Shown: positions 5,645 through 15,209 of the stretch, in pieces
Layout: every line of letters begins with the position of its first letter
How positions within the stretch are numbered: position 1 is the first letter of the stretch
DNA from: an uncultured Sutterellaceae bacterium
GTDB taxonomy: Bacteria > Pseudomonadota > Gammaproteobacteria > Burkholderiales > Burkholderiaceae_F
Direction of reading: 5' to 3'
Assembly (NCBI GenBank): GCA_902797695.1
Contig: CADBTW010000012.1
Location: 1 to 55,450 of the forward strand
DNA length: 55,450 bases
The notes under the pieces: generated by a model
What the model was told of the DNA's origin: nothing
Database searches by the model: none
The model's input: only the letters and a program-made list of their open reading frames with translations
Made by a program: the position numbers and the translations under genes

Positions 5645-8600
5645 CTAGAGAAGAACCTGATCGATTCCCCCGTTCATGACCTCCTGGAGGAACTTCTCGT
5701 TCCAGTCCTTTCCTTCGGAAAGCCTTGCAAGTTCAACCGCCAGGAATTCCGTCCTGGTCTTTGCCCGGCTCTCGTAGCGCGAGAGGCCCTGGAAGCAGCC
5801 CGGGCAGGTGGTGAGTACCTTCACCGTGCCCTTGAAGTTCCCGCCGTTTTCCCCTGCCACGGCTTCCCTCGCCTTTTTAAGGCTGTTTTCCTTTTCGAAT
5901 CGAACCTGATTCGCAATGTCAGGCCGGCCGACTGCAAAGGTCCCGGATTCGCCGCAGCAGCGCTCAGTCAGAAGCACGCGGCTGTCGTCGGAGGCCTTAA
6001 GAACGCTCGACACGACGCTGAGAGGCTTCGGCGTGGAGAAGGGATTGTGGCAGGGAGCGTGGTAGAGGTAGCGCGTCCCGTTGTCCCCTTCCGCCTTGAA
6101 GCCTCTTTCCGCGAGAAATTCGTGGATGTCCACAAGGCGGCTTCCCGGGAAGATTTCCTCGAGGTGGTAGTCCTTCAGCTGCTTCATGCAGGTGCCGCAC
6201 GAGACGACGATTGTCCGGATGTCCAGGTAGTTCAGGGTATTTGCCATGCGGTGGAAGATCACCTTGTTGGCCGTCACCATCCGGCTCTCTTCTTCCGGCA
6301 TGCCGTTCCCCTTCATCGGGTAGCCGCAGCACATGAACTGCGGCGGAAGAACAGTCTGTACGCCGGCGTTCCAAAGCAGCGAGAGGCAGGCGAGGCCGAT
6401 TTCAGGGAAAAGCCTGTCGTTCCCGCATCCCGGGAAGTAGAGCACGGCTTCGGATTCGTCGGTCGTGGTCTTCGGGTTCCTGAGCACGGGAACTACGGAC
6501 GGGTCCGTGATGTTGAGCAGATGCCTGAGCGTCGTGTGCATCCTGGGCTTCGGGAGCTTCCGGTTCACCATCATGAAGAGCTCCCTCTTCTTGGTCGGGA
6601 AGCCGGTGGTCGGCGTCGGGTTCCTTACCGTCGAGGCGTTCTGCACCCGGGCCACGTCGGACGCGAGCCGCTCCGCGAGGAAACCGACGTCAACGAGGAC
6701 GGTTCTCGCCATGCGGATCGTCGAAGGATTCTGAAGTTCCAGGAATCCGAGGCCGGCGCGCTTCGCGAAATTCGCCCGGTGGTAGCCCTGAGCCGCGAGG
6801 AAGTTCCGGATCTTGATCGTCACTTCCCCGAAATTGATTTTCACGGGGCACGGGGGACGGCACTTCATGCAAACTGTGCAGTGGTCCGCAAGGTCTGCGA
6901 GTTCGTCCATGTGGCGCATGGAGAGTCCTCGCCGCGTCTGCTCCTCGTAGAGGTAAGCCTCGATCAGGAGCGAGGTGGAAATGATCTTGTTTCTCGGGGA
7001 GTAGAGAAGGTTCGCGTTCGGCTGGTGCGTTGTGCAGACGTTCTTGCACTTCCCGCACCTCAGGCAGTTTCTGATCGAGTCCGCAATGTCCTGAAGTTCG
7101 CTCTCCTGCATGAGGAGCGACTCGGCCGCGAGCAGGTGGAAGCTCGGCGTGAAGGCAATGGAGAGATTTGCTTCCGGCCGGAGCTTTCCACGGTTGAAGA
7201 GTCCCTTCGGGTCGGCTTCCTTCAGGTATTCGTAGAAAGGAGCCAATTCTTCCGGGGTCGTGTAGGCGATTTTCGTCATGCCGATCCCGTGTTCGCCCGT
7301 AATGGAGCCCCCGAGGCTTTTTGCGACCTTCATCACCATGTCGACCCCGCGGTAAGCCTCCGCCATCATTTCAGGGTCGTCGGAGTGGACAGGGATGTTC
7401 GTGTGGACATTTCCGTCCCCGGCGTGCATATGGAGCGCAATGAAGAGCCGCTTCCTCAGGATTTGGTCGTGGATCTCGTCCACGTGCTTGCGTACCGGAG
7501 CGAACTCTTCGTTCGCGAGAACCCTGCCGACGGCTTCCTTCACATCCTGGGTCCAGGAGACAACAATCCTGTGGCTGAGGAGAAGGTCACGGATCAGTTC
7601 GGAGCCGGCATTTTCCGGAAGTGAAACCCCGGTTTCCCGGGCTTTTTCCTGCAGCTTGTCGGCCGGTTCGTCGAAGTGGTCGAGGAGCCATTTCCAGCCG
7701 CTCGACGCCCGTTCAAGGATACGGTCGACGCGTGCGCCGTAGTCGTTCCTGACGTCTTCCAGCGGCAGGTCGAGGCTGTCCGCAGCGCTTGCGAAGGTCT
7801 TGGAATCGCCGAGGTATTTCCTGACGGCGTCCACCATTTCGAGCTTGTTGCAGATGGAGTGCCTGATGTTGAAATACTCGCAGGCGTTCGTATATTCCCC
7901 AAGCCGCTTCATGGGGATGACGACGTCCTCGTTCAGCTTGAAGGCATTCGTGTGGCGGCTGATTGCCGCCGTTCTTGCCCGCTCATTCCAGAACTGGCGC
8001 CTCTTCTCGGGGGTTCTTGCGATGAAGGCTTCTCCCTCGCGGCTGCGGCAGATCTCAGCGACTTTTTCCGTAAGCCTGTCCAGCGCTTCCTCGTCGTCAG
8101 CCACGATGTCCCCGACCAGAACCATTTTCGGGTTTCCGCCGCGGTCGCTCTTCACGGGATACTCGACCGCCCTCAGGTAGCGTTCGTCCAGATGCTCAAG
8201 CCCGGCGAGCATGACTCCGTCAGGATGCGGGTCGAGGAGCGTTGTGATCGCAAGAATGGCTTCGCCTGCAACGCTCGCAGAACCATAGAACTCAAGGCAG
8301 ACGGTGCGGCCGAACTTCGGAAGCCTGTGGAGAATCCACCGGGCCGAAGTGATGATGCCGTCGCAGCCTTCCTTCTGAACTCCTGGAAGCCCCTGAAGGA
8401 ACTTGTCCGAAACATCCTTCCCAAGCCCCGGCTTTCGGAAGGCAGGCCCCGAGAGCTCAAGCTTTTTCCTTGAAAGGACCCGTGCATGGTCCGGCTCCTC
8501 GTTTCCGTCCTTTACGACGACCTCGAACTCCACTTGCTCCTGACGGTGGATTTTTCCGAGGTTGTGGTTGATCCGGGTGATCTCAAGCCAGTTGCCATCC

Positions 8601-9547
8601 GCATTCACCATGCGCCACCAGGCGAGATTGTCGATCACTGTTCCCCAGAGAACAGCCTTCTTCCCGCCGGAATTCTCAGCGATGTTTCCTCCGACGCACG
8701 AGCTGTGGGCGGAAGCGGGATCGACAGCGAACACCCATCCGGAGGCGTCCGCCCGCTCCGAAATCCGCTTCGTTACGACGCCGGCTTCCGTGAACACAGT
8801 GGGAACCGGCGAGGAGACTCCCGGAAGAAGCTTCATTTCCACGCTTGAGAGCTTCGTGAGCTTCTCCGTGTTCATGACAGCGGTCATTTCGGTGAGCGGC
8901 ACGGCGCCACCCGTATACCCGGTGCCGCCGCCACGGGCGATGATCGTGAGCCCGAGCGAAGCGCAGGCCTTCACGAGGCCCGGGATTTCCATTTCCGAAT
9001 CAGGGTACAGGACGACGATCGGGTAGGCAACGCGCCAGTCGGTCGCGTCCGTCACGTGCGCAGCGCGCGCGTAGGCGTCGAAGCGGATGTTCCGGCGCCT
9101 CGTGTGCTTTGAAAGCTCCCGGCCAATTGCCGCACGCCGTACCTTCAGGTCTTCGAAGTGCTTTTCGAACCTTGACACGGCGGCGGAACCAGCCTTCACC
9201 AGTTCTCCGACCGTTTGGTTGAGTTCCGCATCGCCATCTGTGCGGCGCTTGTCGATTTCGGCGAGGCGGTGCCTCATGGCTTCGACCAAGAGCTTCCGCC
9301 GCTGGGCATCCTGCAGGATGTCTTCTTCGACGAACGGATTCCTCAGGGCAACCCAGATGTCTCCCAGAACCTCGTAGAGCATTCGGGAGCTTCGCCCGGT
9401 CCGCCTTGTCGGCCGCAGGCTGCAGAGCTTTTCCCAGGCGTCAGGGCCAAGAAGCTTTCCGACGATTTCCTTGTCGGAAAAAGACGTGTAGTTGTAAGGG
9501 ATCTCGCGCCACCTTGCGGGCTGCGCTGCTGCAGTTTCTTCTTGCAT
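5645..9547 (-). CDS. Giant FAD-linked dehydrogenase with 4Fe-4S and Cys-rich domains (DUF3683)
   Basis: The 1300-residue single-chain oxidoreductase resembles D-2-hydroxyacid dehydrogenases such as YdiJ. It has a DUF3683-like N-terminal region, then a PCMH-type FAD-binding domain with [10 protein letters not shown] near 205-215. An FAD-oxidase C-terminal domain follows ([12 protein letters not shown] and GEHGIGMTK). Two 4Fe-4S motifs of form C-x2-C-x2-C-x3-C lie near 828-838 and 890-900. A C-terminal region has glycolate-oxidase-type cysteine motifs (FPGCG, CCGYP, SCGTC, HAPCH, CCGESG). It probably oxidises D-lactate or a related 2-hydroxyacid and passes electrons to the quinone pool; the substrate is inferred. 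I chose the ATG at 9547 rather than one 34 codons upstream because conserved sequence starts there and an AGGA precedes it. The gene is monocistronic. Confidence 0.85.
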   Translation of the reverse strand: MQEETAAAQPARWREIPYNYTSFSDKEIVGKLLGPDAWEKLCSLRPTRRTGRSSRMLYEVLGDIWVALRNPFVEEDILQDAQRRKLLVEAMRHRLAEIDKRRTDGDAELNQTVGELVKAGSAAVSRFEKHFEDLKVRRAAIGRELSKHTRRRNIRFDAYARAAHVTDATDWRVAYPIVVLYPDSEMEIPGLVKACASLGLTIIARGGGTGYTGGAVPLTEMTAVMNTEKLTKLSSVEMKLLPGVSSPVPTVFTEAGVVTKRISERADASGWVFAVDPASAHSSCVGGNIAENSGGKKAVLWGTVIDNLAWWRMVNADGNWLEITRINHNLGKIHRQEQVEFEVVVKDGNEEPDHARVLSRKKLELSGPAFRKPGLGKDVSDKFLQGLPGVQKEGCDGIITSARWILHRLPKFGRTVCLEFYGSASVAGEAILAITTLLDPHPDGVMLAGLEHLDERYLRAVEYPVKSDRGGNPKMVLVGDIVADDEEALDRLTEKVAEICRSREGEAFIARTPEKRRQFWNERARTAAISRHTNAFKLNEDVVIPMKRLGEYTNACEYFNIRHSICNKLEMVDAVRKYLGDSKTFASAADSLDLPLEDVRNDYGARVDRILERASSGWKWLLDHFDEPADKLQEKARETGVSLPENAGSELIRDLLLSHRIVVSWTQDVKEAVGRVLANEEFAPVRKHVDEIHDQILRKRLFIALHMHAGDGNVHTNIPVHSDDPEMMAEAYRGVDMVMKVAKSLGGSITGEHGIGMTKIAYTTPEELAPFYEYLKEADPKGLFNRGKLRPEANLSIAFTPSFHLLAAESLLMQESELQDIADSIRNCLRCGKCKNVCTTHQPNANLLYSPRNKIISTSLLIEAYLYEEQTRRGLSMRHMDELADLADHCTVCMKCRPPCPVKINFGEVTIKIRNFLAAQGYHRANFAKRAGLGFLELQNPSTIRMARTVLVDVGFLAERLASDVARVQNASTVRNPTPTTGFPTKKRELFMMVNRKLPKPRMHTTLRHLLNITDPSVVPVLRNPKTTTDESEAVLYFPGCGNDRLFPEIGLACLSLLWNAGVQTVLPPQFMCCGYPMKGNGMPEEESRMVTANKVIFHRMANTLNYLDIRTIVVSCGTCMKQLKDYHLEEIFPGSRLVDIHEFLAERGFKAEGDNGTRYLYHAPCHNPFSTPKPLSVVSSVLKASDDSRVLLTERCCGESGTFAVGRPDIANQVRFEKENSLKKAREAVAGENGGNFKGTVKVLTTCPGCFQGLSRYESRAKTRTEFLAVELARLSEGKDWNEKFLQEVMNGGIDQVLL

Positions 9548-9831
9548 GGCTTTTTGTCCTTGCCCCTTGGGATCCGAAGTTCCCGGGCTGTTTCCGCTTT
9601 TTCGTTTTTTCGGCAGGAAGGATGGGTCTCCCCCTGCGTATCTCCTCAATATTTAGCAAGTGTATGACGCTTTTCGCCTTTCTGCTTTTCGGACAGTCAC
9701 GGTAGGATCGGACGAGGGGAAGGATGGCAGAAGAGAATGTAGGAAAATCTATATTTTCATGAAGCTCATACTCTATACTTCCGATCTGCTTTATCGGAAC
9801 CTAGGTAGTGGAGGAACCAAAGGAAATGGCA

Positions 9832-11400
9832 ATGCTCGCTCAGGAATATCTTCGCCGCATCCTCAAGGCGAGAGTCTATGACGTGGCAGAAGAAACGCCT
9901 CTCGACTATGCGACCCAGCTTTCAGCCCGTCTTCAGAACAGGGTTTTCCTGAAGAGAGAGGACCTCCAGCCTTCCTTCTCATTCAAGATCCGCGGGGCCT
10001 ACAACCGCATGGTCCGTCTTTCGAAGGAGGAGCGCGAGAAGGGGGTCATCACGGTGTCGGGCGGCAACCACGCACAGGGCGTCGCGCTCGCCGCTGCCCG
10101 CCTGCACTGCCGGACCGTGGTCTTCATGCCGATCACCGCGCCAAGGGTCAAGGTCGAGGCGGTCAAGCGGCTTGGCGGCGAATACGTGGAGACGATCCAG
10201 AAGGGCCGGAACGTGAACGAAGCGGGAGACTACGCGGCGCGCATGCAGCGCGAGCGCGGCCTTGTCTTCATCCACCCGTCTAACGATCCGGAAGTGATTG
10301 CCGGCCATGGCACGATCGCAATGGAGATCCTGAGGCAGTACCAGCCCTCCGACGGGAGCCAGATCGACGCCGTGTTCTGCGCTGTCGGCGGCGGCGGCCT
10401 GATCTCAGGCATCGCGACCTACATCAAGGCGCTCTACCCCGGCATTCAGGTGATCGGCGTGCAGACGAAGGACTCCTGCGCGATGAAGCAGTCGCTCGAT
10501 GCCGGGCATCCGGTTGAAATCCCGAGGGTTGGGAACTTTTCCGACGGAACCGCGGTGAAGAAAGTCGGGGACGAACCGTTCCGTATCTGCAGCGCCTACG
10601 TGGACGACATCGTGCTCGTGGACGCGGACGAGGTCTGTGCCGCGATCAAGGACATCTTCGATGACACGCGCTCGATCGTAGAGCCCGCCGGGGCGCTGGG
10701 AGTCGCCGGCGCCAAGGCCTGGGCGAGGAGGAACGGCGTTCGCGGCAGGACGCTTGTCGCCATCAACAGCGGCGCGAACATCAACTTCGAGCGGCTGCGG
10801 TACGTCGCGGCGCGGGCCGAGATCGGCGAAGAGCACGAGGCTGTTTTCGCAGTCACCATTCCGGAAGAGACCGGTTCCTTCAGGAAATACTGCCGGCTGG
10901 TCGGCAATCGCGCGGTGACCGAGTTCAACTACCGGATTTCCGACAGGAAGGCGGCCCATGTTCTCGTCGGCATCCAGACAAAGAGCCCGCGCGACGCGGA
11001 GGATCTCGAACGGATCTTCCGGAAGGCCGGGCTCCCCTGCGTCAACCTGACGCACGACGACCTTACGCAGCTTCACGTCCGGCACATGGTCGGGGGCAAG
11101 AACCCGCTCGCGGTGAACGAGCGGCTCTTCCGGTTCACGTTCCCGGAGTATCCCGGCGCGCTTCTGCAGTTCCTCACGGCACTGAGCCCGGACTGGAACA
11201 TCTCGCTCTTTCACTACCGCAACAATGGCGGCGACCACGCGAGCGTTCTCTGCGGGCTTCAGGTTCCCGGGAAGGAGAAGAAGCGCTTCCAGGAGTTCCT
11301 AGACTCCTGCGGCTATCCGTACGAGGAGGAGACGGACAGCCCGGCCTACAGGACCTTCCTCTATACGGAAAGCCCGGAATCGGGTGAGGCCGGGAAGTAA
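9832..11400 (+). CDS. ilvA: Threonine ammonia-lyase, biosynthetic
   Basis: This 522-residue PLP enzyme deaminates threonine to 2-oxobutanoate, the first step of isoleucine synthesis. The PLP lysine is in SFSFKIRGAYN (K52), and the phosphate-binding glycine loop is AVGGGGLISG near residue 180. Two C-terminal ACT-like regulatory regions begin at about residue 325. The length matches the feedback-inhibited biosynthetic enzyme (514 residues in E. coli), not the short catabolic form. The ATG at 9832 has AGGAA 8 bp upstream; GTG 9808 and ATG 9826 are in-frame alternatives. A roughly 280-bp gap separates it from the divergent dehydrogenase gene and must hold both promoters. I could not place these with confidence. 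Confidence 0.92.
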   Translation: MLAQEYLRRILKARVYDVAEETPLDYATQLSARLQNRVFLKREDLQPSFSFKIRGAYNRMVRLSKEEREKGVITVSGGNHAQGVALAAARLHCRTVVFMPITAPRVKVEAVKRLGGEYVETIQKGRNVNEAGDYAARMQRERGLVFIHPSNDPEVIAGHGTIAMEILRQYQPSDGSQIDAVFCAVGGGGLISGIATYIKALYPGIQVIGVQTKDSCAMKQSLDAGHPVEIPRVGNFSDGTAVKKVGDEPFRICSAYVDDIVLVDADEVCAAIKDIFDDTRSIVEPAGALGVAGAKAWARRNGVRGRTLVAINSGANINFERLRYVAARAEIGEEHEAVFAVTIPEETGSFRKYCRLVGNRAVTEFNYRISDRKAAHVLVGIQTKSPRDAEDLERIFRKAGLPCVNLTHDDLTQLHVRHMVGGKNPLAVNERLFRFTFPEYPGALLQFLTALSPDWNISLFHYRNNGGDHASVLCGLQVPGKEKKRFQEFLDSCGYPYEEETDSPAYRTFLYTESPESGEAGK

Positions 11401-11403
11401 CAA

Positions 11404-11428
11404 GGCGCTGCGGGCCTGCCGCAGCGCC
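11404..11428. terminator. Strong hairpin after ilvA
   Basis: GGCGCTGCGG (11404-11413) pairs perfectly with CCGCAGCGCC (11419-11428) over a 5-nt loop, 3 bp after the ilvA stop and before the convergent 71-codon gene. No clear T-run follows, but a second pairing (AGCCAG with CTGGCT) lies just downstream. Confidence 0.6.
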
Positions 11429-11463
11429 TCGGTGAAGCCAGAGGTTCCCCTTTCTTCCCCTGG

Positions 11464-11679
11464 CTAGTCATCCACGAGGACGATGTTCCCGGAATCGTCC
11501 TCGAGGATCTTGTAGTCCCACTTTTTCTTTCCCGACATGTCTTCAAGCCACGCCGCGCGGGGCAGTCCGTATTCATCCTCGTAGCCGGTGATGAACTGCT
11601 GCGCCTCGTAGGGAGTCGCGAAGTTTTCCTCGAAGTCCCCGTAGTCGACGATCACCTGGGTTACCGTATCCCGCCTCAT
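11464..11679 (-). CDS. Small acidic protein coupled to the M20 peptidase
   Basis: The 71-residue product is strongly acidic (many D and E, tail ending VLVDD), has no membrane segment, and is not a family I can name. The ATG at 11679 overlaps the stop of the upstream peptidase gene as ATGA and has GGAGAAGAAG in front, so it is very probably translated by coupling. Its sequence has regular strand-helix alternation suggesting a compact domain. Its function is unknown; the coupling suggests it works with, or is co-regulated with, the peptidase. Confidence 0.6.
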   Translation of the reverse strand: MRRDTVTQVIVDYGDFEENFATPYEAQQFITGYEDEYGLPRAAWLEDMSGKKKWDYKILEDDSGNIVLVDD

Positions 11680-13118
11680 GCTTCTTCTCCAGGCACGGAT
11701 GCCGCAAGGAGGGCGACGCATGAAATGAACTTCTCGGCATATGCGAGGTCAAGGCTTTCGTCCGCGCTGTGCGCGTTGGAGCCGGGGCCGAGGACGCCGG
11801 TCACCGCGAACTGCGCGCGCGGGAACTGCCGTTCGAAGAGATTGAGAATCGGGATCGAACCCCCTTCGCCGATGCGCAGGGCGGGCTTCCCCCAAAGCGC
11901 GGTGGATCCTTCGTCGCATGCTTTCCTGAACCAGGGTTCCTCGTCGGGTTCGTTCCAGCCAGGCAGCGACCAGGCTCCGGGGAACGTGACGCGTGCGTTG
12001 AACGGAGGATCCCGCAGCAGGATGCCCCTGAGTTCGTGAAGGGCGTTCCCGGCGTCCGCGGTTGGCGGAAGCCGGAAGGAAAGCCTGAGGGTCGTGCTGC
12101 TCCGTAGCACGCTTCCTGCATGGGCGAGATCGGGAATTCCCGCCGCTCCCGTGACGGATAGCGTCGGGCGCCACGTGCGTGCCTCAAGGGCTTCGAGCGT
12201 GTTCCGGCAGCGGGAACGGACAGGAGTGCCGTCCGAGCCCGATGCCCACGGGTATGACCCGATGAATCCTTCCCCGATCACTTCTGCCGCAGCCTTCATG
12301 TCCTCCCTGCGGTTCTCAGGGATTTCGACATTGAATGCCGGGGCCTTCACTTCTCCCGTGAGGGGATCCTGGATGCGGTTGAGCAACAGGCGGACCACGT
12401 CGAAGGAACTGGGCACGACGCCGCTCGCTGACCCTGAATGCACGCCCTTCTCAAGGACGTCCACCCGAAGGTCCGCGGTGCAGCAGCCGCGAAGCGAGGA
12501 CGTGAGCCAGAGCTGCTCATAGTTGCCCGCGCCGGAATCGAGGACGCAGGCAAGCTTCGGGTTGCCGAAGCGGGCGGCGTTTCTCTTGAGGTAGTGCTCA
12601 AGGTCATTCGAACCTGATTCCTCGCGCGTTTCGATAAGCCCCGTGAACCTCGGATGGGGGATTCCTGCGGCTTCAAGCGCCGCCGCCGCGGTGAAGGCCG
12701 CGTAAACCGAGTACCCGTCGTCGGAACACCCGCGGCCGTAGAGCTTTCCATTCCGCACCACCGGGCTCCAGGGGCTAAGCCCTTCGCTCCAGCCTTCGCT
12801 CGGCGGCTGCTTGTCGAGATGGCCGTAAAAGAACACCGTGTTTTCGGATTCCTTCTCGAATCGTCCGGTTCCCGGAATGGAGAAGAAAAGGCAAGGCGTG
12901 CGGCCGTCTTCCTTTTCAGCTTCGAAGGTGCCCCTTCCGAAGAGTTCCCGGCCGAAGGCCGCGGCGTCCCGGCATACTTCAAGGAGCACTCCGTGCGCTT
13001 CCCACTCGGGATCGAAGTCTGTCGAAAGCGATTTCTTCGAAACAAACGACTTCAGCGCGGGAAGGGTCTTCGCGCGCCAGATTTCTTCTGTTTTCTTCTG
13101 GATTTGCCTGATGTCCAT
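11676..13118 (-). CDS. M20-family dipeptidase / metallopeptidase
   Basis: The 480-residue cytoplasmic zinc hydrolase has the M20 metal ligands in order: GHLD (H100, D102), the bridging aspartate in GRGCSDDG (about D133), the catalytic pair in ETREESGS (E166, E167), and a distal histidine region. The lid-domain HSGSASG motif is also present. M20 enzymes cleave dipeptides or remove acyl groups from amino acids; the substrate here is unknown. The start is the ATG at 13118. An upstream extension is open but Arg/Pro-rich and lacks a signal peptide. Its stop overlaps the start of a small acidic protein gene. Confidence 0.85.
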   Translation of the reverse strand: MDIRQIQKKTEEIWRAKTLPALKSFVSKKSLSTDFDPEWEAHGVLLEVCRDAAAFGRELFGRGTFEAEKEDGRTPCLFFSIPGTGRFEKESENTVFFYGHLDKQPPSEGWSEGLSPWSPVVRNGKLYGRGCSDDGYSVYAAFTAAAALEAAGIPHPRFTGLIETREESGSNDLEHYLKRNAARFGNPKLACVLDSGAGNYEQLWLTSSLRGCCTADLRVDVLEKGVHSGSASGVVPSSFDVVRLLLNRIQDPLTGEVKAPAFNVEIPENRREDMKAAAEVIGEGFIGSYPWASGSDGTPVRSRCRNTLEALEARTWRPTLSVTGAAGIPDLAHAGSVLRSSTTLRLSFRLPPTADAGNALHELRGILLRDPPFNARVTFPGAWSLPGWNEPDEEPWFRKACDEGSTALWGKPALRIGEGGSIPILNLFERQFPRAQFAVTGVLGPGSNAHSADESLDLAYAEKFISCVALLAASVPGEEA

Positions 13119-13185
13119 GGCTACCGAATCCTTTCCTTGAAAAAGGGGAAATGCCCGCCTTGCGCTTGCGGGCCTTCCCTGAAGG

Positions 13186-14082
13186 CTACCGCTGCGCGGC
13201 GAAAGCCGGGGCGCCGGTAATCGAGGCGATGCGTGCCGCCTCGCCCGACGCCGCCTCATGCCTCATGCCCGAGCCGACGAGAACCCTGTAGAGCCCGTCC
13301 GAGGATCGCACGATCCGGGTTGGCATCGGTCGCCCGGAGTTCGCCGATGAGAGCATTGCCTGCGTATGCGCGGACCAGGCCCGGGCGTTGTCGGCGCTAG
13401 AGAAAGCGCCGACCTGCACGGACCAAAGCGAGCCCCGGGTTTCCCGCGTGATCCTTTGGCTCGCGGCTGTCTGGCCGGCATCGGCCGACGCTGCGGGAAT
13501 CGTGCTGGAGACGAGCGTTCCGCGGTTCCATGAGCCTGATGCGATCTCGGCCATCGTAATCCGTTCCACTTCCACGCGCGCCGTGCCCTTGACGGCATAT
13601 CCGAGTCGCCTTGCCGCCTCGTACGAGAGGTCGATGATCCGCGTGCCGACGAATGGACCCCGGTCGTTGACGCGGACGATGATCGTCTTGCCGTTCTCGA
13701 GGTTGGTTACCCGGGCGTAGCTCGGGATCTCCATGGTCTTGTGGGCGGCGGACACGGCGTACATGTTGAAGATCTCGCCGTTTGAGGTCTTCTTGCCGTG
13801 GAACTGCTTGCCGTACCAGGAGCCGGTTCCCACCTGCCGCATCGGCTTGTCGCCCGTGACCGGCGTATAGCTTTTCCCGAGCACGGTGTAAGGGCGGTTC
13901 GGGCCCCGTGCGGGCTTTTCCACCCGGGGAACGCTCCCTTCCTCGGTCACGGGATGGGGAGTTTCCGAAGGAGGAAGGGTGGAAGGAGGCTGGTCGCTCC
14001 CCCCTTTCGGAGCGTGCGTCGTCGAGCACGCCGCAAGAACCGCAGCGGTTGCAGCGGCAAGGAGGATTCTTCCGATTCGCAT
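13186..14082 (-). CDS. rlpA: RlpA septal-ring lytic transglycosylase lipoprotein
   Basis: The 298-residue lipoprotein has its lipobox LAAC with Cys19. It contains a double-psi beta-barrel (about residues 85-165, including GTGSWYGKQFHGKKTSNGE and VNDRGPF) and a C-terminal SPOR domain (about 218-290, WSVQVGAFSS). RlpA cuts glycan strands lacking stem peptides and is recruited to denuded septal peptidoglycan by SPOR. It starts 2 bp after the rodA stop, so it is the distal gene of the mreBCD-mrdA-rodA-rlpA run. The conserved glutamate and aspartate of the RlpA barrel are present. The stop codon is TAG. Confidence 0.92.
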   Translation of the reverse strand: MRIGRILLAAATAAVLAACSTTHAPKGGSDQPPSTLPPSETPHPVTEEGSVPRVEKPARGPNRPYTVLGKSYTPVTGDKPMRQVGTGSWYGKQFHGKKTSNGEIFNMYAVSAAHKTMEIPSYARVTNLENGKTIIVRVNDRGPFVGTRIIDLSYEAARRLGYAVKGTARVEVERITMAEIASGSWNRGTLVSSTIPAASADAGQTAASQRITRETRGSLWSVQVGAFSSADNARAWSAHTQAMLSSANSGRPMPTRIVRSSDGLYRVLVGSGMRHEAASGEAARIASITGAPAFAAQR

Positions 14083-14084
14083 CG

Positions 14085-15209
14085 CTAGTCGTCCTTGTAT
14101 TTCTTGTTTGCAGAGATCGCCATCAGGATGCCGGTGCAGGTTCCGAGTGTGATGAGCGCCGTGCCGCCGTAGCTCATGAAGGGCAGGGGCACCCCCACGA
14201 CGGGGAGGATTCCGCTCACCATGCCCATGTTGACGAACGTGTAGGTGAAGAAAATGACGGATATGGCCCCCGCGAGGAGCTTAGAGAAGGTGTTTGCGGC
14301 GTTCACCGCGATCCGCATGGCGGTGCAGATGAGGATGAAGTAGAGGACGAGCAGAGTGATGTTCCCCACGAGACCGAATTCCTCTGAGAACACGGCGAAG
14401 AGAAAGTCGCTCGTCCTCTCCGGGATGAAGTCGAGGTGCGCCTGCGTCCCTTCCATCCAGCCCTTGCCGAAAACGCCTCCGGAGCCGATCGCGATCAGGG
14501 CTTGGAGCGTGTGGAAGCCCTTTCCGAGGGGATCGGACGTCGGATCGATCAGCGTGATGATGCGCTGGCGCTGGTAGTCGTGCAGGACGAAATTCCAGAT
14601 GAAGGGCAGCGAGGCAAGGGTCGATCCCACCATGACGAGGATCCACTTCCAGGGCAGTCCCGCAAAGAATACGACCGAGAGCCCCGCCGTCGCGACGAGG
14701 ATCGCGGTTCCGAGGTCGGGCTGCTTCATGATGAGCGCGACAGGGACCGCGATCATCATGAACGCAGCGATGAAGTCCTTCGCCCCCGGGCGGTCGCCCC
14801 GGTTTTGGAAGAACCAGGCGAGCATCAGCGGAAGGGCGAGCTTCATCAGCTCGGAGGGCTGGATCTGGGCTACCCCGAGATTAAGCCATCGGGTCGCGCC
14901 CTTGATCGTCGTGCCGGCGACGAGCGTCGCGAGGAGCAGCAGCACTCCGGTCACGTACAGGGGGATCGCCATCTTGATCAGGTAGCGGGGGTGGATGTTC
15001 GCGAAGACGATGAGGACGAGGAGTGCGATCAGGATGTTCCGCGCCTGGTCCGCGACGCGCCACGGATAGCTGTATCCCGCGGAGAAGAGCGTCATGAAGC
15101 CGGTGAACGTGAGGAGCGCCACCACGATGGCAAGCCCGAAGTTCATCCTTGAAAAGCGCTCAAGGAGGGAGATCCACAGCCTGCGGATTGTCTGAAAGTC
15201 ACCAGTCAT
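14085..15209 (-). CDS. rodA: Peptidoglycan glycosyltransferase RodA
   Basis: This 374-residue SEDS-family integral membrane protein has about ten hydrophobic helices. It polymerises lipid II into glycan strands for lateral wall growth, working with PBP2. Typical SEDS segments are readable: WLNLG in the N-terminal half, the KQPDLGTA motif (about residue 165) containing the catalytically important aspartate, and PVVGVPLPFMSYGG near the C-terminus. The start ATG overlaps the mrdA stop as ATGA, and rlpA follows after 2 bp. Confidence 0.95.
   Translation of the reverse strand: MTGDFQTIRRLWISLLERFSRMNFGLAIVVALLTFTGFMTLFSAGYSYPWRVADQARNILIALLVLIVFANIHPRYLIKMAIPLYVTGVLLLLATLVAGTTIKGATRWLNLGVAQIQPSELMKLALPLMLAWFFQNRGDRPGAKDFIAAFMMIAVPVALIMKQPDLGTAILVATAGLSVVFFAGLPWKWILVMVGSTLASLPFIWNFVLHDYQRQRIITLIDPTSDPLGKGFHTLQALIAIGSGGVFGKGWMEGTQAHLDFIPERTSDFLFAVFSEEFGLVGNITLLVLYFILICTAMRIAVNAANTFSKLLAGAISVIFFTYTFVNMGMVSGILPVVGVPLPFMSYGGTALITLGTCTGILMAISANKKYKDD

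Noticed and set aside
6047..7624. Plus-strand open frame of 525 codons inside the DUF3683 gene
   Set aside because: It is antisense shadow with biased composition and no domain. The minus-strand gene has clear FAD and 4Fe-4S motifs.
9775..9780. TATACT as -10 box for ilvA
   Set aside because: The hexamer is good, but no -35 sequence sits at proper spacing. It is too weak to list as a feature.
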